The notes: a model not told the origin generated them from the sequence alone. A stretch of DNA of 60,000 bases from Owenia fusiformis (GCA_903813345.2 CAIIXF020000009.1:29674740-29734739); one strand, 5' to 3'. Numbered from the stretch's first letter, positions 1 through 11,998 are shown. Made by a program: numbers and translations.

Positions 1-1398
1 GTATAAACTACAGTGAATATCAACCTACAGACTCATTAAAGCACTCTATTATATCAGATACAGAGTTATGATTAATCACTATAGGAAATATAACTAAGTG
101 TCATCTGTAATATGCAATGGATACAGATCAGTTTAATAAACATTATGGGTTATCTGGTTATGGGCAATTTGGCTTCCTAGAGCCAAGCTGTTGCTGATGT
201 ATAACCATAATCTAATATTGCTGTATATAGTGTAGAGATTAACCTAGGTTTTTATTGTCATGTAAAATGTGAATGTTATAGTAAAATGTACAGTCAATAT
301 ATATAGGCCATATCCTCAATGAATTTTGTATATTGTAATGTTAAATCATGCCACCAGTGTAATTTGATTTATTTAAATGTAAATAGGAATTTTAAATTCT
401 CGTGTATGTAGTGGTTATATTATTTATATACCGTAGATATTCTTCATCGCATTTGTTCTCATAGGACATTATTTTTGAAAGATCATCATGTTACTTATAC
501 AAGCCAAACATATTTCATCATTTAAAAAATTGAAAACTGTATGAAGAGAGTTAATCAAGTTTTATTGTTTTATAGACTAGAACTATTTTTAATGCTGGAA
601 TAGCCTTATGAAGGAGATTTTAATGTCTACCACTGTATCTGAGTGAACGAGATCTTCAAAAGCCCAAACATTAGGGTGAAATAAATGATGCAATTTGTTT
701 CATGGTTCCAGTTCATTATTAATATCGGGAATGTGGGTGTTAGCTTTAGGGATCTTATCTTCTTACAGAGGTTTACTTGTTAGAAAGTTGTTTGATTATC
801 ATATCATCACCAGGGGATTAATTTAGTGATATTCAATTTTATAGTATATTTTTCTGAAGAATTCCAAAATTGCCGCCTTTTCATGAAAGTACTCCTAAAT
901 CAACTTTGTAATTAACAGATGACATAGTGCTATCATTTCATATCCATTTCCTTACATATTTCTGTCATATCCATATCCCTTTCCTTTTTATGGGTTAGAT
1001 CAGACTTTCTGGCAAATTGCGTCATTCATTTGACCCTCGTTTGCTCTGCAGTCGTAACATCAACTGCAATCATGACTATTGTTTACAATGAAAGCATGTA
1101 GAATGTAGCATCATGTCCAATTTCAATGGGAATAAACTGTACATAATGACACCATATTAATTTGATCTTCTTAATTTTATTGTGATACTGCACACTGATA
1201 ATTTGTTTGTGGGCTTCATGTTTTTCAAATGTAATGAATGAATTGCAGAAATGTATGTTTCTAGAGACCTTCTGGAAGGGCTGTATCTGTTTTTTGTTTA
1301 TTCAAAGATGCCTATGAAGCAGAGAGAAAATGTTTTTTTACAAAGCAAATGCAAAGACATCGATTTTTGTCACTGTTTTTGTCATATTTTATTTTTAT
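1..1398. other. No supported feature
   Basis: AT-rich noncoding sequence. I see no gene, clear repeat or RNA gene. Confidence 0.6.
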
Positions 1399-2098
1399 GT
1401 CACCGCCAAAAAGTGGGGACATATCGTTATGGTCTCTGTTGATGGCGGTTGGTGGTTGGCGATTGGCATCTGTAACAACTTCTCACAACTTCCAATAACT
1501 TAACAAATACTGTTTAGACTGACTTCAATTTTTTTTAAATCATCCAGAAGTTTTCAGAAGTTCAAATCTGACTTTATATTTAAGATGTGAGCTTCAGTGA
1601 CTTTTCAAGGTCAAAAAAGTATTTTTCAACTTGCTTCAAATTGAACACATTTTTTCAGAAGTTCAAATCTGACTTAGAGTTGACCTTTAATGATCTTTTC
1701 AAGGTCAAAAAAGGTCAATAATGTCTTTTTTCAACTTGCTTCAGATTGAGCAAGTTCTCAAAAGTTCAAATCTGACTATTTTGAAAAACGTCAAAAAGGT
1801 TTTAACCTCAATGTCGTCTTGAGGTCAAAATTTTTTTTTCAACTTGCTTCAAATTGACCAATTTTTTCAAAATCATCTACAAGTTCTCGGAAGTTCAAAT
1901 CTGACTTTAGATTTGAGATTTCACCTTCAATGACATTCTCAGGGTCAAAAAGGGTCTTTTTTCAACTTGCTTTTAATTGACCAATTTTTTTTCAAAATCA
2001 TCTATAAGTTCTCAGATATTCAAATCTGACTTATGATTGAACTCATAATATTGTGAGCAACTAGGTGGTGACATTTTGTCATGTTAATGCCTTGTTCT
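1399..2098 (+). repeat. 'gtcaccac' dispersed repeat, longest copy, with internal array
   Basis: Starts gtcaccgccaaaaagtggggac, continues through the ggtggttggcgattggcatctgtaac block, and ends ggtggtgacattttgtcatg then ttaatgccttg. Between these common parts lies an array of about five units of 105-126 bases (1526-2040), each with ttcaacttgcttcaaattgacc and agttcaaatctgactt. Other copies in the window lack the array, so this is either the full-length form or one enlarged by repeats. Confidence 0.7.
1526..2040 (+). repeat. Tandem array, units 105-126 bp
   Basis: The phrase caacttgctt recurs at about 1628, 1733, 1840 and 1964, with an incomplete first unit before. Each unit carries aaggtcaaaaa and aagttcaaatctgac. 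Diverged copies. Confidence 0.8.
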
Positions 2099-3325
2099 TG
2101 TATATTATGAAAATAGAAATCATACAAGTATGAAAACTTAATCTGCATATTATTATATTTATTATTATGTCATTGCTAGAATCTGTAATTTGATTGGTTA
2201 ATATGAAGCCATGTGATCAAAGATATCAGCATATTTCACAGCTTTCTCGATACGATACTGTATTGCCCAGTATATTGCCCACACAGGAATTCTGAATCTA
2301 TTCGTCCAATGAAGTGGTCATGTGAAAGGGTACCATGTGATAGATATATTGCTGACTGAACACAATTCTGGAAAGTATCAATATTGAATAAAATGAAAGC
2401 TGAGATCTTGGGGAAAATGTCAAGCAATGATATAATAAAACAAATATTTCATTCTATGATCTGGACTGGACTTATATCTTACTTTCAATGATTTTTGTGG
2501 GGTATATTGCCCTCAGTCCTCCATAGAATGACATATTTGCTGAATAATTGTTACGTTACGTTTCAACAGGGGAGAACTAAAGATACAGATCCCAAATGGA
2601 ATTCATGTATAAACTCCATATGCATATAAAATTTTATGGAAATTATTAATCATATTTCATTCATTCAGTATTTGCTGATATTGCACTGTTTCGTTTTTTA
2701 AAAAAAACTGAGCCAAAATGTTATTCACATTTTTGTGACTCCAGAATTCCACTAAAATGAGTAGCATCAATAGCATTATTACTGGTACTTTTTTATATAG
2801 AAGTAATGTTACCTCTCAAAAAATCAATTTGATTTCTCTAAAAAATATATGGAAGGATTGTGTAAGTTATCATATTATTTTATGTTGAACTTGACATTTG
2901 TGACTGTGACCTTGGTTGAGTATATTATTGAACAGTTGAGTTACTGATCCTGGGTTGACCTTGACCTCAAGTGACCTTGATCTTATTCTGTTGTGACATG
3001 GAGCTGTGTTAAATTTGATCTGATCTTATTCTGGTATTAACTTTGATATGATGCAACCTTGCCTTAATCAGATGTAGTGCTGACTAATTACTTTTGCCCT
3101 ATCTGCAATCATGTTTGATTACATCTCTTTTAGTGTAGAGCTTTTTCGTTACACTCTAAAGAATCTGCATGATCTACAATAAGTTGATGATAACTATTCC
3201 AAGTTTAGGTAAAGTGGAAAATACAAGTGGTAAGTATGATATTCATAAATGCTAAGTTAAATTATATCTTGAGAAAATTATAGTATGTATATCCTTTTCA
3301 TCCCATAGTTTAAATAGTTTTTTAT
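2099..3325. other. Noncoding, possible decayed element at 2250-2350
   Basis: gtattgcccagtatattgcc near 2262-2283 and nearby text resemble miniature elements, but I cannot define ends. Otherwise nothing is supported. Confidence 0.5.
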
Positions 3326-3460
3326 GTCATCACCACAAGTGGTGACATATTGTTATAGTCTCCAACTTTTTGGGGACGGTGTCCAGCACTTGGCATTCAG
3401 TGGTCAGTGTCTGCAAAAATGGCAAGTGGTGATCTTTTGAATGTTATTGCCTTGATAAAG
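3326..3460 (+). repeat. 'gtcaccac' dispersed repeat copy
   Basis: gtcatcaccacaagtggtgac (a head palindrome) then atattgttatagtctccaac, and at the end ggcaagtggtgat with gttattgccttg. About 135 bases. Confidence 0.7.
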
Positions 3461-3720
3461 CGTGGGTTTAGCATATGCTTTGAGTTTCAGAGCCTATATA
3501 TTGGGTATGTCTGCCAGAGCATTCAATATGGGATATGTATCCTTGGACTGGCCCACAAGGATCTGCAATAGAGGATCTGTACCCCAGGACTTGTATGTGT
3601 CCCTAGTTAGGTAAGAACCTCATTGGCCCTCTGAACATTGTTTTCTTTGATATAGTCACTCTACTTTAATTTTTTACATATTTATTTATATATTTTCTAT
3701 ATATGTGTTTGCATTTTTGT

Positions 3721-3840
3721 GTCACCGTCTCATGTGATGATATATTGTCTGTATGGTCTCCAACCTTTTTCTGGATGGTGTTTGGGGGTTGGTGTTCAGC
3801 TGTCAGTGTTTGGTGTCTGTAACAAATGGCATGTGCACCT
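3721..3840 (+). repeat. 'gtcaccac' dispersed repeat copy
   Basis: gtcaccgtctcatgtgatgat, tggtctccaacctttttctg, ggtgttcagctgtcagtg, ctgtaacaaatggcatgtg. Only about 260 bases after the previous copy. Confidence 0.65.
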
Positions 3841-5314
3841 TATTTTTCAGAGCCATTGTTTTTTATGCAAGTTCTTTGATTTCAGTTGCTGTTAGATTTC
3901 CATGGCTACATCTGTACATCGCAAATACCAAACCCACACCAAAATCATGACACGCACAAGTGGACACTAATTTCAACAACACTTGTGATGAGCTACATAC
4001 ATATTTAGTGCTTTTATGAGACACATATGCAACAAGGTGACACATGAGATGATACTTGTACAAATGAGACCTATATTCAATCAGTTAATTATTATACCAT
4101 GGAAATAGATGAACTAGAAACATAATATTACACAAGGGAGGATACAAAGAAGTAACGAGAATTCGAAAATGGACACGCGTATCTCAAGGGTACACTATGT
4201 ATTAACATATAGGCAGTGGAGAAACACAGAACCAGTAATGCACCTTAAGAAAGCCCAAGAGAAATGAATGTATGCATCTCAAGGTAGGTTCAACACTTAT
4301 TTTTGTCACTTCCCATCTATACACTCGCATGCTGCCATAATCATTTTGTACATGTCCTTTGCATACAGCACTCCTCCAAATAGTTTAAAAGTCAGAACTA
4401 TTGACTTTGTAAATGCTTTATTTTGCTGAACAGTTGATTTAATAAACTACATGTAATAATCAAACAGCTCAACTATTTCACACTCTTCATTCTTACATAC
4501 ACACAGTAGGAGGCACTAAGGGCTCATGAAAAGTCTTGATAAATGTGTGGCATTTTATGTCACCACCACAAGTGGAGACATATTGTTATTGTCTCCAACA
4601 TTTTTGTGGATGGTGGTCAGCATTTGTAACAAATGCCAGGTTGTGACATTTTGCACATCATTTTTTGTAAAAGTGGCAGAATTTAATATCAAATTTTGCT
4701 GGCATTGTTGTCATCACATTTTGAAGTGCTATTTGTGTTATTATTTCACAAAATACCCTCAGCGGTTCTTGGTTTTCCCCGTTAATGCAATGTGACAGGG
4801 ACATTAATGAAATTACAATTTCACCATCAAATAGCCATGTTATGTTATGTTCAATTAGCATCATAAGCCTCAGTATATCCTAGGTCTCCCATCATTTTCC
4901 GTAGTCTCCATGTCAAATATTTAATAATCTTGTTTCTTTCTTTTGATAAATGAAATTAATTGTTTACTGCTACCAAAAAGGAAAGATCATACAAAATACT
5001 CAGATTGATGTTAATGTTCTTAATAGTAAAATTTAGTCAGATTAAAGAATAACAAGAAATAACTCAGATACTTCCTGTGAGGGAATAAAATCATTAATTA
5101 ATTGTAAGTCAGCACTGATATTTGTATACAATTGTAGCATTTCACTTTCAATAAACTGCAATGCTAGAAGACATGATCTGGCAAATTAGACTACATCACT
5201 ATTGATAAAGTTCATAATTGTCTGAATTCACTCAGAGATTCTTATGCACAGCTGCCTCCTTTGTATTCACTTCATTTCAATAACTCACTACAATAAGTTT
5301 GTTATATGCATATA
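3841..5314. other. Noncoding apart from the repeat at 4559
   Basis: Nothing else supported. Frames at 3863-4063 and 4658-4864 are chance. Confidence 0.55.
4559..4660 (+). repeat. 'gtcaccac' dispersed repeat copy
   Basis: gtcaccaccacaagtggagac, attgttattgtctccaac, tgtaacaaatgccagg, gtgacattttgcacatc. It accounts for the plus-strand 89-codon frame at 4526-4795, which is not a gene. Confidence 0.7.
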
Positions 5315-5495
5315 CAGTAAAACGTTCATATATTGAACATTTTTTGCCAAGAAAAAATGTTTAGTTTTGGTAGGTGTTCCTAACAGAGTGGTCAATTTAT
5401 ATAGAAGTCAGTGGAGTTGTTCTGTGTGGAGAAAGGGTGTCCACTAGAGACAGGTGTTTACTTGAGGGAGGTGTTCACTAAGACAGGTTTTACTG
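5315..5495 (+). mobile_element. Miniature inverted-repeat element (CAGTAAAAC tips)
   Basis: 181 bases starting cagtaaaac and ending gttttactg. The interior reads gtgttcctaacagagtggtc and gtgttcactaagacagg. Elements with these tips are common in marine invertebrate genomes to my knowledge. No coding capacity. Confidence 0.65.
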
Positions 5496-6111
5496 GATAT
5501 TGTAATGTAACTGGTATTTGCACTGGTATGTTATATTTTTATACCAATTGAATTTATTATATCATTGGTAGACGAATATCATGGTGGAAGAATATGAGAA
5601 GAAAATCTAACTTCATGAATCATCATTTATATTCTCACGGAAGTTGTCTCTATAGCTCCACTTGATGCCTACAAACATGACTTCACTACAAGCGTGACCC
5701 TTCGCACCCCAACATAGACACCAAGCCCAGTTTAATCAAGGTTTTGAAAATGCCATCACACCACATATCTGTGATGTACTTAATCAAATTTGAGAAAAAT
5801 AAATGTTTAATTTCATAGCTTACATTCAGTAAGTGAATAATATGGCAGGGAAGAACTTTATGAGATTGGTCCAATAAATTAAGATCATAAATTGGAGATA
5901 AGTTAAAGTGATGTGCTAGAGATGATCTTTGCTCCATTGATGTCTTGGCTTCTCCATGAGAGCTGATTTAAGATATAGTTGTGTTATAGATCAAATAAAT
6001 ATAACTTAAGTATGTCTCTTGATAGTTGCATTATTATCTTATTGTATAAATTATAGCAACTGATGAATGTGGGAGATCCATGGGTTTTGCAAAGAGAATA
6101 CCAATTATTAT
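5496..6111. other. No supported feature
   Basis: AT-rich. The 83-codon minus frame 5686-5937 shows no recognisable domain or splice context. Confidence 0.55.
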
Positions 6112-6692
6112 ACAGTGGAACTTGTTATGGAGAACGCCACAGAAGTCATTCCCCCAATAGTCAATCACCCAGTTTTCAGTCATCCAGTAGTAATCACCCA
6201 GTAGCCTGAGTTACCTCAATAGAAATTCATCCCGTAGCCAATCACCAGTAGTCAGTCATCAAATAGTCAATCACCAGTAGTCAGTCATCCAGTTGTAATC
6301 AACCAGTAGTACCTCAATAGAAAGTCACCCAGTAGCCAATCACCAGTAATCAGTCATCTAGTAGATAATCACCTAGTAGCCAATCATCAGTACTCAGTCA
6401 TTCAATTAGTAATCACCCTGTAGCCAGCTAACTCAAGAGAAAATCACCCAGTAGCCAGTTACCAGTAGTTAATCATCCAGTTGTAATCACCTAGTAGTCA
6501 GTTACCCTGATAGAAAAGCACCCAGTAGCCAATCATCAGCAGTCAGTCATCTGCTCATCAAGTAGTAATCACCCTGTAGCCAATTACTTGAACACCAGTC
6601 TGAAACTCAGCTGAAGTCAAAATTAAGTCAGTCATATCAACACCTTATGAACTGAACACCTCTGCAAGTTGAACATGTTTGAAAGATACTCT
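6112..6692 (+). repeat. CAGTGGAAC-type element end followed by a 'cagtagtcaatcaccc' array
   Basis: It begins acagtggaacttgtta, similar to the tips of miniature elements at 5315. From about 6150 to 6590 imperfect units of roughly 20 and 40 bases (cagtagccaatcaccagtag, tcagtcatccagtagtaatc) repeat more than ten times. The right end, gaacacctctgcaagttgaac, runs into the foldback element. Probably one non-autonomous element cut by the foldback insertion; boundaries are uncertain. Confidence 0.6.
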
Positions 6693-6979
6693 TAGTATAG
6701 TAGGAACAAGGGGTTCCCATGCACCCATAAGGTGTGAATAAGTTACATACATTTTTGTAATCCCTAGGGTGTCTATTTAATGAATTCATTTGTTAACATT
6801 GCCAACTAATGTCCCATAGTACTTTTATGGCGGCATCAGTTACCATGGTTACGCATCTTTAGACATCTTACCTTGGTATCTTAAATCATTTGTAGCTCTG
6901 TCATTATTTGGTCTATAGAAATGATATTGGTACCAAATTGAACCTCTTTAAATTTCCAATAAATTTCTGATATTCAATA

Positions 6980-7015
6980 ATGCAAATTATCTAATTTGCA
7001 TAAATTATGACATCA
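6980..7015 (+). promoter_or_regulatory. Octamer palindrome plus CRE-like site, module 1
   Basis: A 22-base palindrome (6980-7001) starts ATGCAAAT and ends ATTTGCAT, the POU/octamer motif in both orientations; here one central base breaks symmetry. It is followed at 7008-7015 by TGACATCA, one base off the CRE TGACGTCA. The motif match is direct; function is inference. Confidence 0.45.
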
Positions 7016-7351
7016 TCAATCTATTTTTGGTTCAGAATTTCCAACTATAGCAACGTATCTATTAGAACTGAGGCCGTATGGCAAAATTTCTGAAAGGTTT
7101 TGTCCTTTATTCTATTAGTAGAAGGTATAAGCAACATAAAAGTGAAAACAGATTCAAAATTGAATCAGTATTACGAAAGTTATGTAACTTTCGAGGCAGC
7201 TATCGTGAATGTCATTATTTGACAATAATATACATACGTCTTACCTTGGAGTCTTGAATCAATGTAGCTTCGCCATTATTTGGTCTATAGAGATGATATT
7301 GGTATCTGATTAAACCTTATTAAATTTACTATATGGTTGCAATATTCAGTT

Positions 7352-7387
7352 ATGCAAATTAGCTAATTTGCATTAATTGTGACGTCA
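7352..7387 (+). promoter_or_regulatory. Octamer palindrome plus CRE, module 2
   Basis: A perfect 22-base palindrome with ATGCAAAT at 7352 and ATTTGCAT ending at 7373, followed by a perfect CRE TGACGTCA at 7380-7387. The spacing matches module 1. Confidence 0.45.
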
Positions 7388-8199
7388 TCAATCCATTTTT
7401 GGTTCAGAATATCCTAGTATAGCAACATATCTATTAGAACTGAGACCGTATGACAGAATGTGTGCATAGTTTTGTCCCTTATTTGATGAGTGGAAGATAT
7501 AAGCAACATAAAAGAGACAACAAATCTTCAAAATTGGATCAGAATTAACAAAATTATCCAGCTTTGGAGGCAGCTACTGTGAACGTCATTGTTTGACAAT
7601 TATAAAAAGAATATTAAATTAACAAAAAAAAGTAACAACCATAGTTGTTTCAATCTTATTGAGTAAAAATGTGCATGTATTGAACTGAACTAATAAGTAT
7701 GTGGAAGGTTACATGTATTTTGACTATCATTCACAGGGGTCAAAACGGTTATCTCGACCCTGTATATTAAAGATCCAATTTTATAATTTACCATGCACTT
7801 TCAATGATTCATATAAATAGTATACATATAGTCTGATTTTCATCATATTCATCATTAGACTCCAGATGAAATCTGGAGTCTATTGTTTTCGTCAGTTTTC
7901 TTATTCTTCTTCTTCTTCTTCTTCTTTTTCTAAACCAGTTTTCTCAATAACCATAAGGTCTTCAGTGAAGTCAATCATTTGGTCAATTTAGGTCCAGTAT
8001 CTAGTTCCTCGGAAATTGGGTCAAATTTTTATCTAGGTCAAAGGTCAAGAACTAGGTCAAATCCAGTACTTTGTCACTTTTTTCGATTTTCTCGGTCGTC
8101 CTTCAATATTTTCGATCCGGGTTTTTTTCATTGTGTTCCTTATAAAAAAGTAGTAAACCTAGGGTCGATTTAGGTTTTTGATATCTCAAACCGATTTCG

Positions 8200-9400
8200 A
8201 GATATCAGTGTCCGAAAACGAGGTCCAAAAAAAAGTTCTTCGAATCAAATATCCAGGATATTAGTCTTATGGGAAATTGTCTCAGGATTCCGAATCTGAA
8301 AACCAAATTCGAATCAGACTTCCGGTTAGGAAGTTATGGCGTTTTGAAAGCTCAAAAATCGCAAAATTTGGTGCCCATGTTAAGTCAATGGGAAAAAAGA
8401 TTTTTTTGAAGTGAAAAATACGAAATATAGACTGAGTTCAGCTAAATATAATGAAAGCTTTTAAAAGAATGGGACCTCAAAAGCCATCTAGCTTTAAAAT
8501 TTGGACATCAAAATGCCTAGGTCAGAATCTAGGTCAAATTCAAAGTTTTTTCTTATTTTTGCGATTCTGACACTACAGATTAATTATATTCTTCGAAATT
8601 TTGTATACATGTAGCCAACAGTGTGCTTATAGTGTTAGCCTTTTGCCGTCAGAAAGTATTTTGCCCCACTTTTGAGATATGGTGTCCGAAAAGTAGGTCA
8701 AAATAAAAAATTCTCCAAATTTGACGTTTGAGTTATGAATTAAGTATAGAATTTTCTCAGGAATCCGAATCTGCAAACCAAATTTCAATCCGACTTCTGG
8801 TTCGGAAGTTATGACATTTTGAAAGCTCAAAAATCGCTAAATTTGGTCCCCCATGTTATGTCAATGGAAAAAAATACAAGATATAGACTAATTACAGCTT
8901 AAAATAATGAAAGCCTATGAAAGAAGGGAACCTCGAAGGCTACCTAATTTCAAAATTTGGACACCAAAATCCCTAGGTCAAAATCTAGGTCAAATTCATA
9001 GTTTATCCTTATTTTTGCGATTCTGACACTACACTTTAATTATATTCCTCGAAATTGTGTATACATGTAGCCAAGAGTGTGCTAATAGCGTAAGCCTTTT
9101 GCCGTCAGAAAGTATTTTGACCCACTTTTGAGATATGGTGTCCGAAAAGTAGGTCAATTTAAAAAGTTCTCCAAAGTTAACGTTTGAGTTATGAATTAAG
9201 AATAGAATTTTCCCAGAAAACCAAATCTGCTAACCAAATTTCGATTCGACTTCCGGTTCCGAAGTAATGGCGTGTCCGAAAAGTAGGTCAAAATAAAAAT
9301 TCGCCAAATTTAACGTATGAGTTATGAATTAGGGGTAGAATTTTGTCAGGAATCCGAATCTGCGGAAGTCATGGCGTTTTGAAATTTCAAGAAAAATCGA
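8200..9400 (+). repeat. Tandem units of about 470 bp within the inserted element
   Basis: Recurring landmarks are gtccgaaaagtaggtcaa, gagttatgaatta, cttccggttcggaagt and gcgattctgacactaca, spaced about 470 bases (for example cttccggtt near 8319, 8794 and 9249). The last copy is truncated. Copies are diverged by many substitutions. Confidence 0.75.
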
Positions 9401-9451
9401 TCTGATGGTATCCTGATAGAAAGTCTAGAGTAGAGAAGAAAATATTGAAAA

Positions 9452-9645
9452 ATGCATCCATCCTTCCTTTCTGATCCTATCCTTTCCTTCCTATCTACCC
9501 TTGCTTCGTATCCTCTTCTTCCTATTCTATCCCTTCTTCCTATTCTATTCTATCCTTCTTTCCTATTCTATCCTATCGTTCCTTCCTATTCTATCCTATC
9601 CTTCCTTCCTTTTTCATCCATCCATCCATCCATCCATCCTTCTTT
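9452..9645 (+). repeat. TATCC/TTCC pyrimidine-rich simple repeat
   Basis: Imperfect repeats of ccttcctattctatcc ending in (catc)n at 9616-9640. The strand asymmetry is strong, with almost no G, and yields a 66-codon low-complexity frame that is not a gene. Confidence 0.9.
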
Positions 9646-9760
9646 TTCTTGATGACTTAGCTTATTTTGGATAATTTGGCTTATTCTGGATGACTCGGCT
9701 AAAAAAAGTCTAGATCTGGAGTCTGAAATTAAACTCGTTCAATTTCCCAAATCTAGTTCT

Positions 9761-10065
9761 TCATATTCTTGATTCTTAAAGCATCTGAAGTATAAAGCAT
9801 GATTAGAAGTGAAGATGATTCATCATATGGTTTATGTAATATTTCTAACATTTCAGATGCTATGGTAACATCACTTGATAATGAGGTTTTTACATTTCAC
9901 GTTCTTAATGAGTTAAAAGAAGTTATTCTCCCTTTGCGTTAGAGATAAATAGTCACATGAATTTGTTTAAAAAAATTAATATAACCCCCTCCTGACAGCC
10001 CCCATATTTGAAGATTTTGGTGAAACCTGGCAAAATACATTAATTTTTAGGTTCCAGAAGCCCTA
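9761..10065 (+). repeat. Inner part of the foldback left arm
   Basis: Inverted match to about 11731-12043. It runs from ttcttcatattcttgattct through tttgaagattttggtgaaacc to the first array units. It holds the disrupted counterpart of the small frame intact in the right arm. Confidence 0.87.
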
Positions 10066-11730
10066 AAAAGCTATATGATGGCCCCCAGTGGCCCCAAGAA
10101 TCTATATAGGGGCCCCAAGTGGCCCCAAGAAGCTATACGATGGCCCCCAGAAGCTATACAAGGGCCCACAGAAACTATACTGTGGTCTCCAGAAGCTATA
10201 TGGTGACCCCCAGTGGCCCTCAGAAGCTATATGATGGCCCCCAGAAACTAATTAGTGGCCCCCAGGAGCTATACGGTGGCACGCAGAAGCTATACAGGGA
10301 ACCCCAGTGGCCCCAAGAAGCTATACGATGGCCCCCAGAAGCTATACAGCAGCCCCCAGAAGCTACACGATGGCCCCCAGAATCTATACGATGGCCCCCA
10401 ATGGCTCCCAGAAGCTATACAGGGCCCCCAGTAGCCCCTAGAATCTATATGGTGGCCCCCAAAGCTATATGGTGGCCCATTGGGGAACACTGTATAGCTT
10501 CTGGAGTCCATCGTATAGCTTATGGGGGCTACCGTATAGTTTCTGCGGGCCCTTGCATAGCTTCTGGGGGCCATCGTATAGCTTCTGGGAGCCACTGGGG
10601 GCCCCTGTATAGCTTCTGGGGGCTACAGTACAGTTTCTGCAGGCCCTTACATAGCTTCTGGGGGCCATCGTATAGCTTCTGGGAGCCACTGTGGGCCCCT
10701 TTATAGCTTCTGGGGGCCACTATATAGCTTTCGGGGCCACTGGGGGCCACCGTATAGCTTCTAGGGGCTACTGGGGACCCTTCACATCTTCTGGGAGCCA
10801 TTGGGGGCCATCATATAGATTCTGGGAGCCATCATGTAGCTTTTTGGGGCTCCTGTATAGCTTCTGGGGGCCATTGTATAGCTTCTGGGAGCCACTGTGG
10901 GCCCCTTTATAGCTTCTGGGGGCCACTATATAGCTTTCGGGGCCACTGGGGGCCACGGTATAGCTTCTAAGGGCTACTGGGGGGCCCTTTATAGCTTCTG
11001 GGAGCCATTGGGGGCCACCATATAGATTCTGGGGGCCATTGTGTAGCTTCTGTGAACCACCATATAGCTCCTGAGGGTCACTATTTAGCTTCTGGGGGCC
11101 ATCATATAACCTATGAGGGCCACAGTATAGCTTCTAGGGGCTACTGGGGGCCCTTCACATCTTCTGGGAGCCATTGGGGGCCATCATATAGATTCTGGGA
11201 GCCATCATGTAGCTTTTTGGGGCTCCTGTATAGCTTCTGGGGGCCATCGTTTAGCTTCTTGGGGCCACTGGGGTCCCCTGTATAGCTTCTGGGAGCCACT
11301 GTATAGCTCCTGGGGGCCACTAATTAGCTTCTGGAGGCCATCATATAGCTTCCGAGGGCCACTGGGGGCCACCATATAGCTTCTGGAGACCATAGTATAG
11401 TTTCTTGGGGCCCTTGTATAGCTTCTGGGGGCCATCGTATAGCTTCTGGGGGCCCCCGTATAGCTTCTGGGGGCCACCGTATAGCTTTTTGGGGCCACTG
11501 GGGGCCCCTGTATAGCTTCTGGGCGCCACCGTTTAGCTCCTGGGGGCTACAGGGTTTCCTGTATAGCTTCTGGGAGCCACCGTATAGCTCCTGGGGGCCA
11601 CTATTCAGCTTCTGGGGGCCAACATATAGCTTCTTGGGAGCACAGTATAGCTTCTGGGGGCCACTTGGGGCCCCTGTATAGATTCTTGGGGCCACTGGGG
11701 GCCATCATATAGCTTCTGGGGGCTTCTGGA
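10066..11730. repeat. 21-bp minisatellite array forming the foldback centre
   Basis: The unit is agaagctatacgatggccccc and variants, sometimes extended by a 10-base agtggcccca spacer. Units read forward from about 10066 to 10485 and in reverse complement from about 10486 to 11730, so the forward block is about 420 bases and the reverse block about 1240. Since 21 bases equal seven codons and the unit lacks stops, long frames of heptapeptide repeats (MAPRSYT, GPQKLYD, PEAIRWP) appear on both strands, the longest 195 codons at 10119-10706. These are explained by the repeat and are not called as genes. Confidence 0.9.
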
Positions 11731-11800
11731 ACCTAATAATTAATGTATTTTGCCAGGTTTCACCAACATCTTCAAATATGGGGCTGTCAGGGGGGGTGGG

Positions 11801-11998
11801 TTAAATTAATTGAGTTATAATTTTTCTAAACAAATTCATGCGACTATTTATCTCTAAAGCAAAGGGAGAATAACTTCCTTTTAACTCATTAAGAACGTGA
11901 AATGTAAAAACCTCATTATCAAGTGATGTTACCATAGCATCTGAAATGTTAGAAATATTACATAAACCATATGATGAATCATCTTCACTTCTAATCAT
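11801..11998 (-). CDS. Small ORF in the foldback right arm, unknown product
   Basis: From its first ATG at 11998 this is a 65-codon frame, beginning MIRSEDDSSYGLCNISNISD and ending KIITQLI. A longer reading from a TTG at 12028 gives 75 codons. The left-arm counterpart (about 9800-9990, plus strand) has the same sequence but is shifted by a one-base loss (ttaaaagaag versus ttaaaaggaag), so only one copy is intact. Composition is polar with no recognisable domain or zinc motif. It could be a remnant of an element-encoded protein or chance; I do not recognise it. Confidence 0.3.
   Translation of the reverse strand: MIRSEDDSSYGLCNISNISDAMVTSLDNEVFTFHVLNELKGSYSPFALEINSRMNLFRKIITQLI

Larger units (their letters stand above)
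6693..7850 (+). repeat. Outer part of the foldback left arm
   Basis: Inverted match to about 12043-13196. It includes two tandem modules of roughly 380 bases (about 6830-7210 and 7211-7620), each with tggtctatagaRatgatattggta, then an octamer palindrome, then a CRE-like site, then ttttggttcagaat. These matches continue to tatacatatagtctg at about 7835. Confidence 0.87.
7851..9760 (+). mobile_element. 1.9-kb element inserted in the foldback left arm
   Basis: Absent from the corresponding point of the right arm (about 12043). The left junction is catattc|atcattagactcc and the right junction is ctag|ttcttcatattc; 'ttc' may be a short target duplication. Near the ends lie agactccagat (7858-7868) and its inverse atctggagtct (about 9714-9724), with a hairpin gactccagat-gaa-atctggagtc at 7859-7881. 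The interior has TTC repeats (about 7905-7930), two to three tandem copies of a roughly 470-base unit, and a pyrimidine-rich array. The short frame at 7979-8173 has no recognisable content. Confidence 0.8.

Noticed and set aside
9452-9652. 66-codon Pro/Leu/Ser/Ile-rich frame
   Set aside because: Encoded by a pyrimidine-rich simple repeat.
10119-10706. 195-codon plus frame and several overlapping minus frames over 10.1-11.7 kb
   Set aside because: They follow from a 21-bp repeat that is seven codons long and lacks stops. Frames exist on both strands at once and show no splice or start context.
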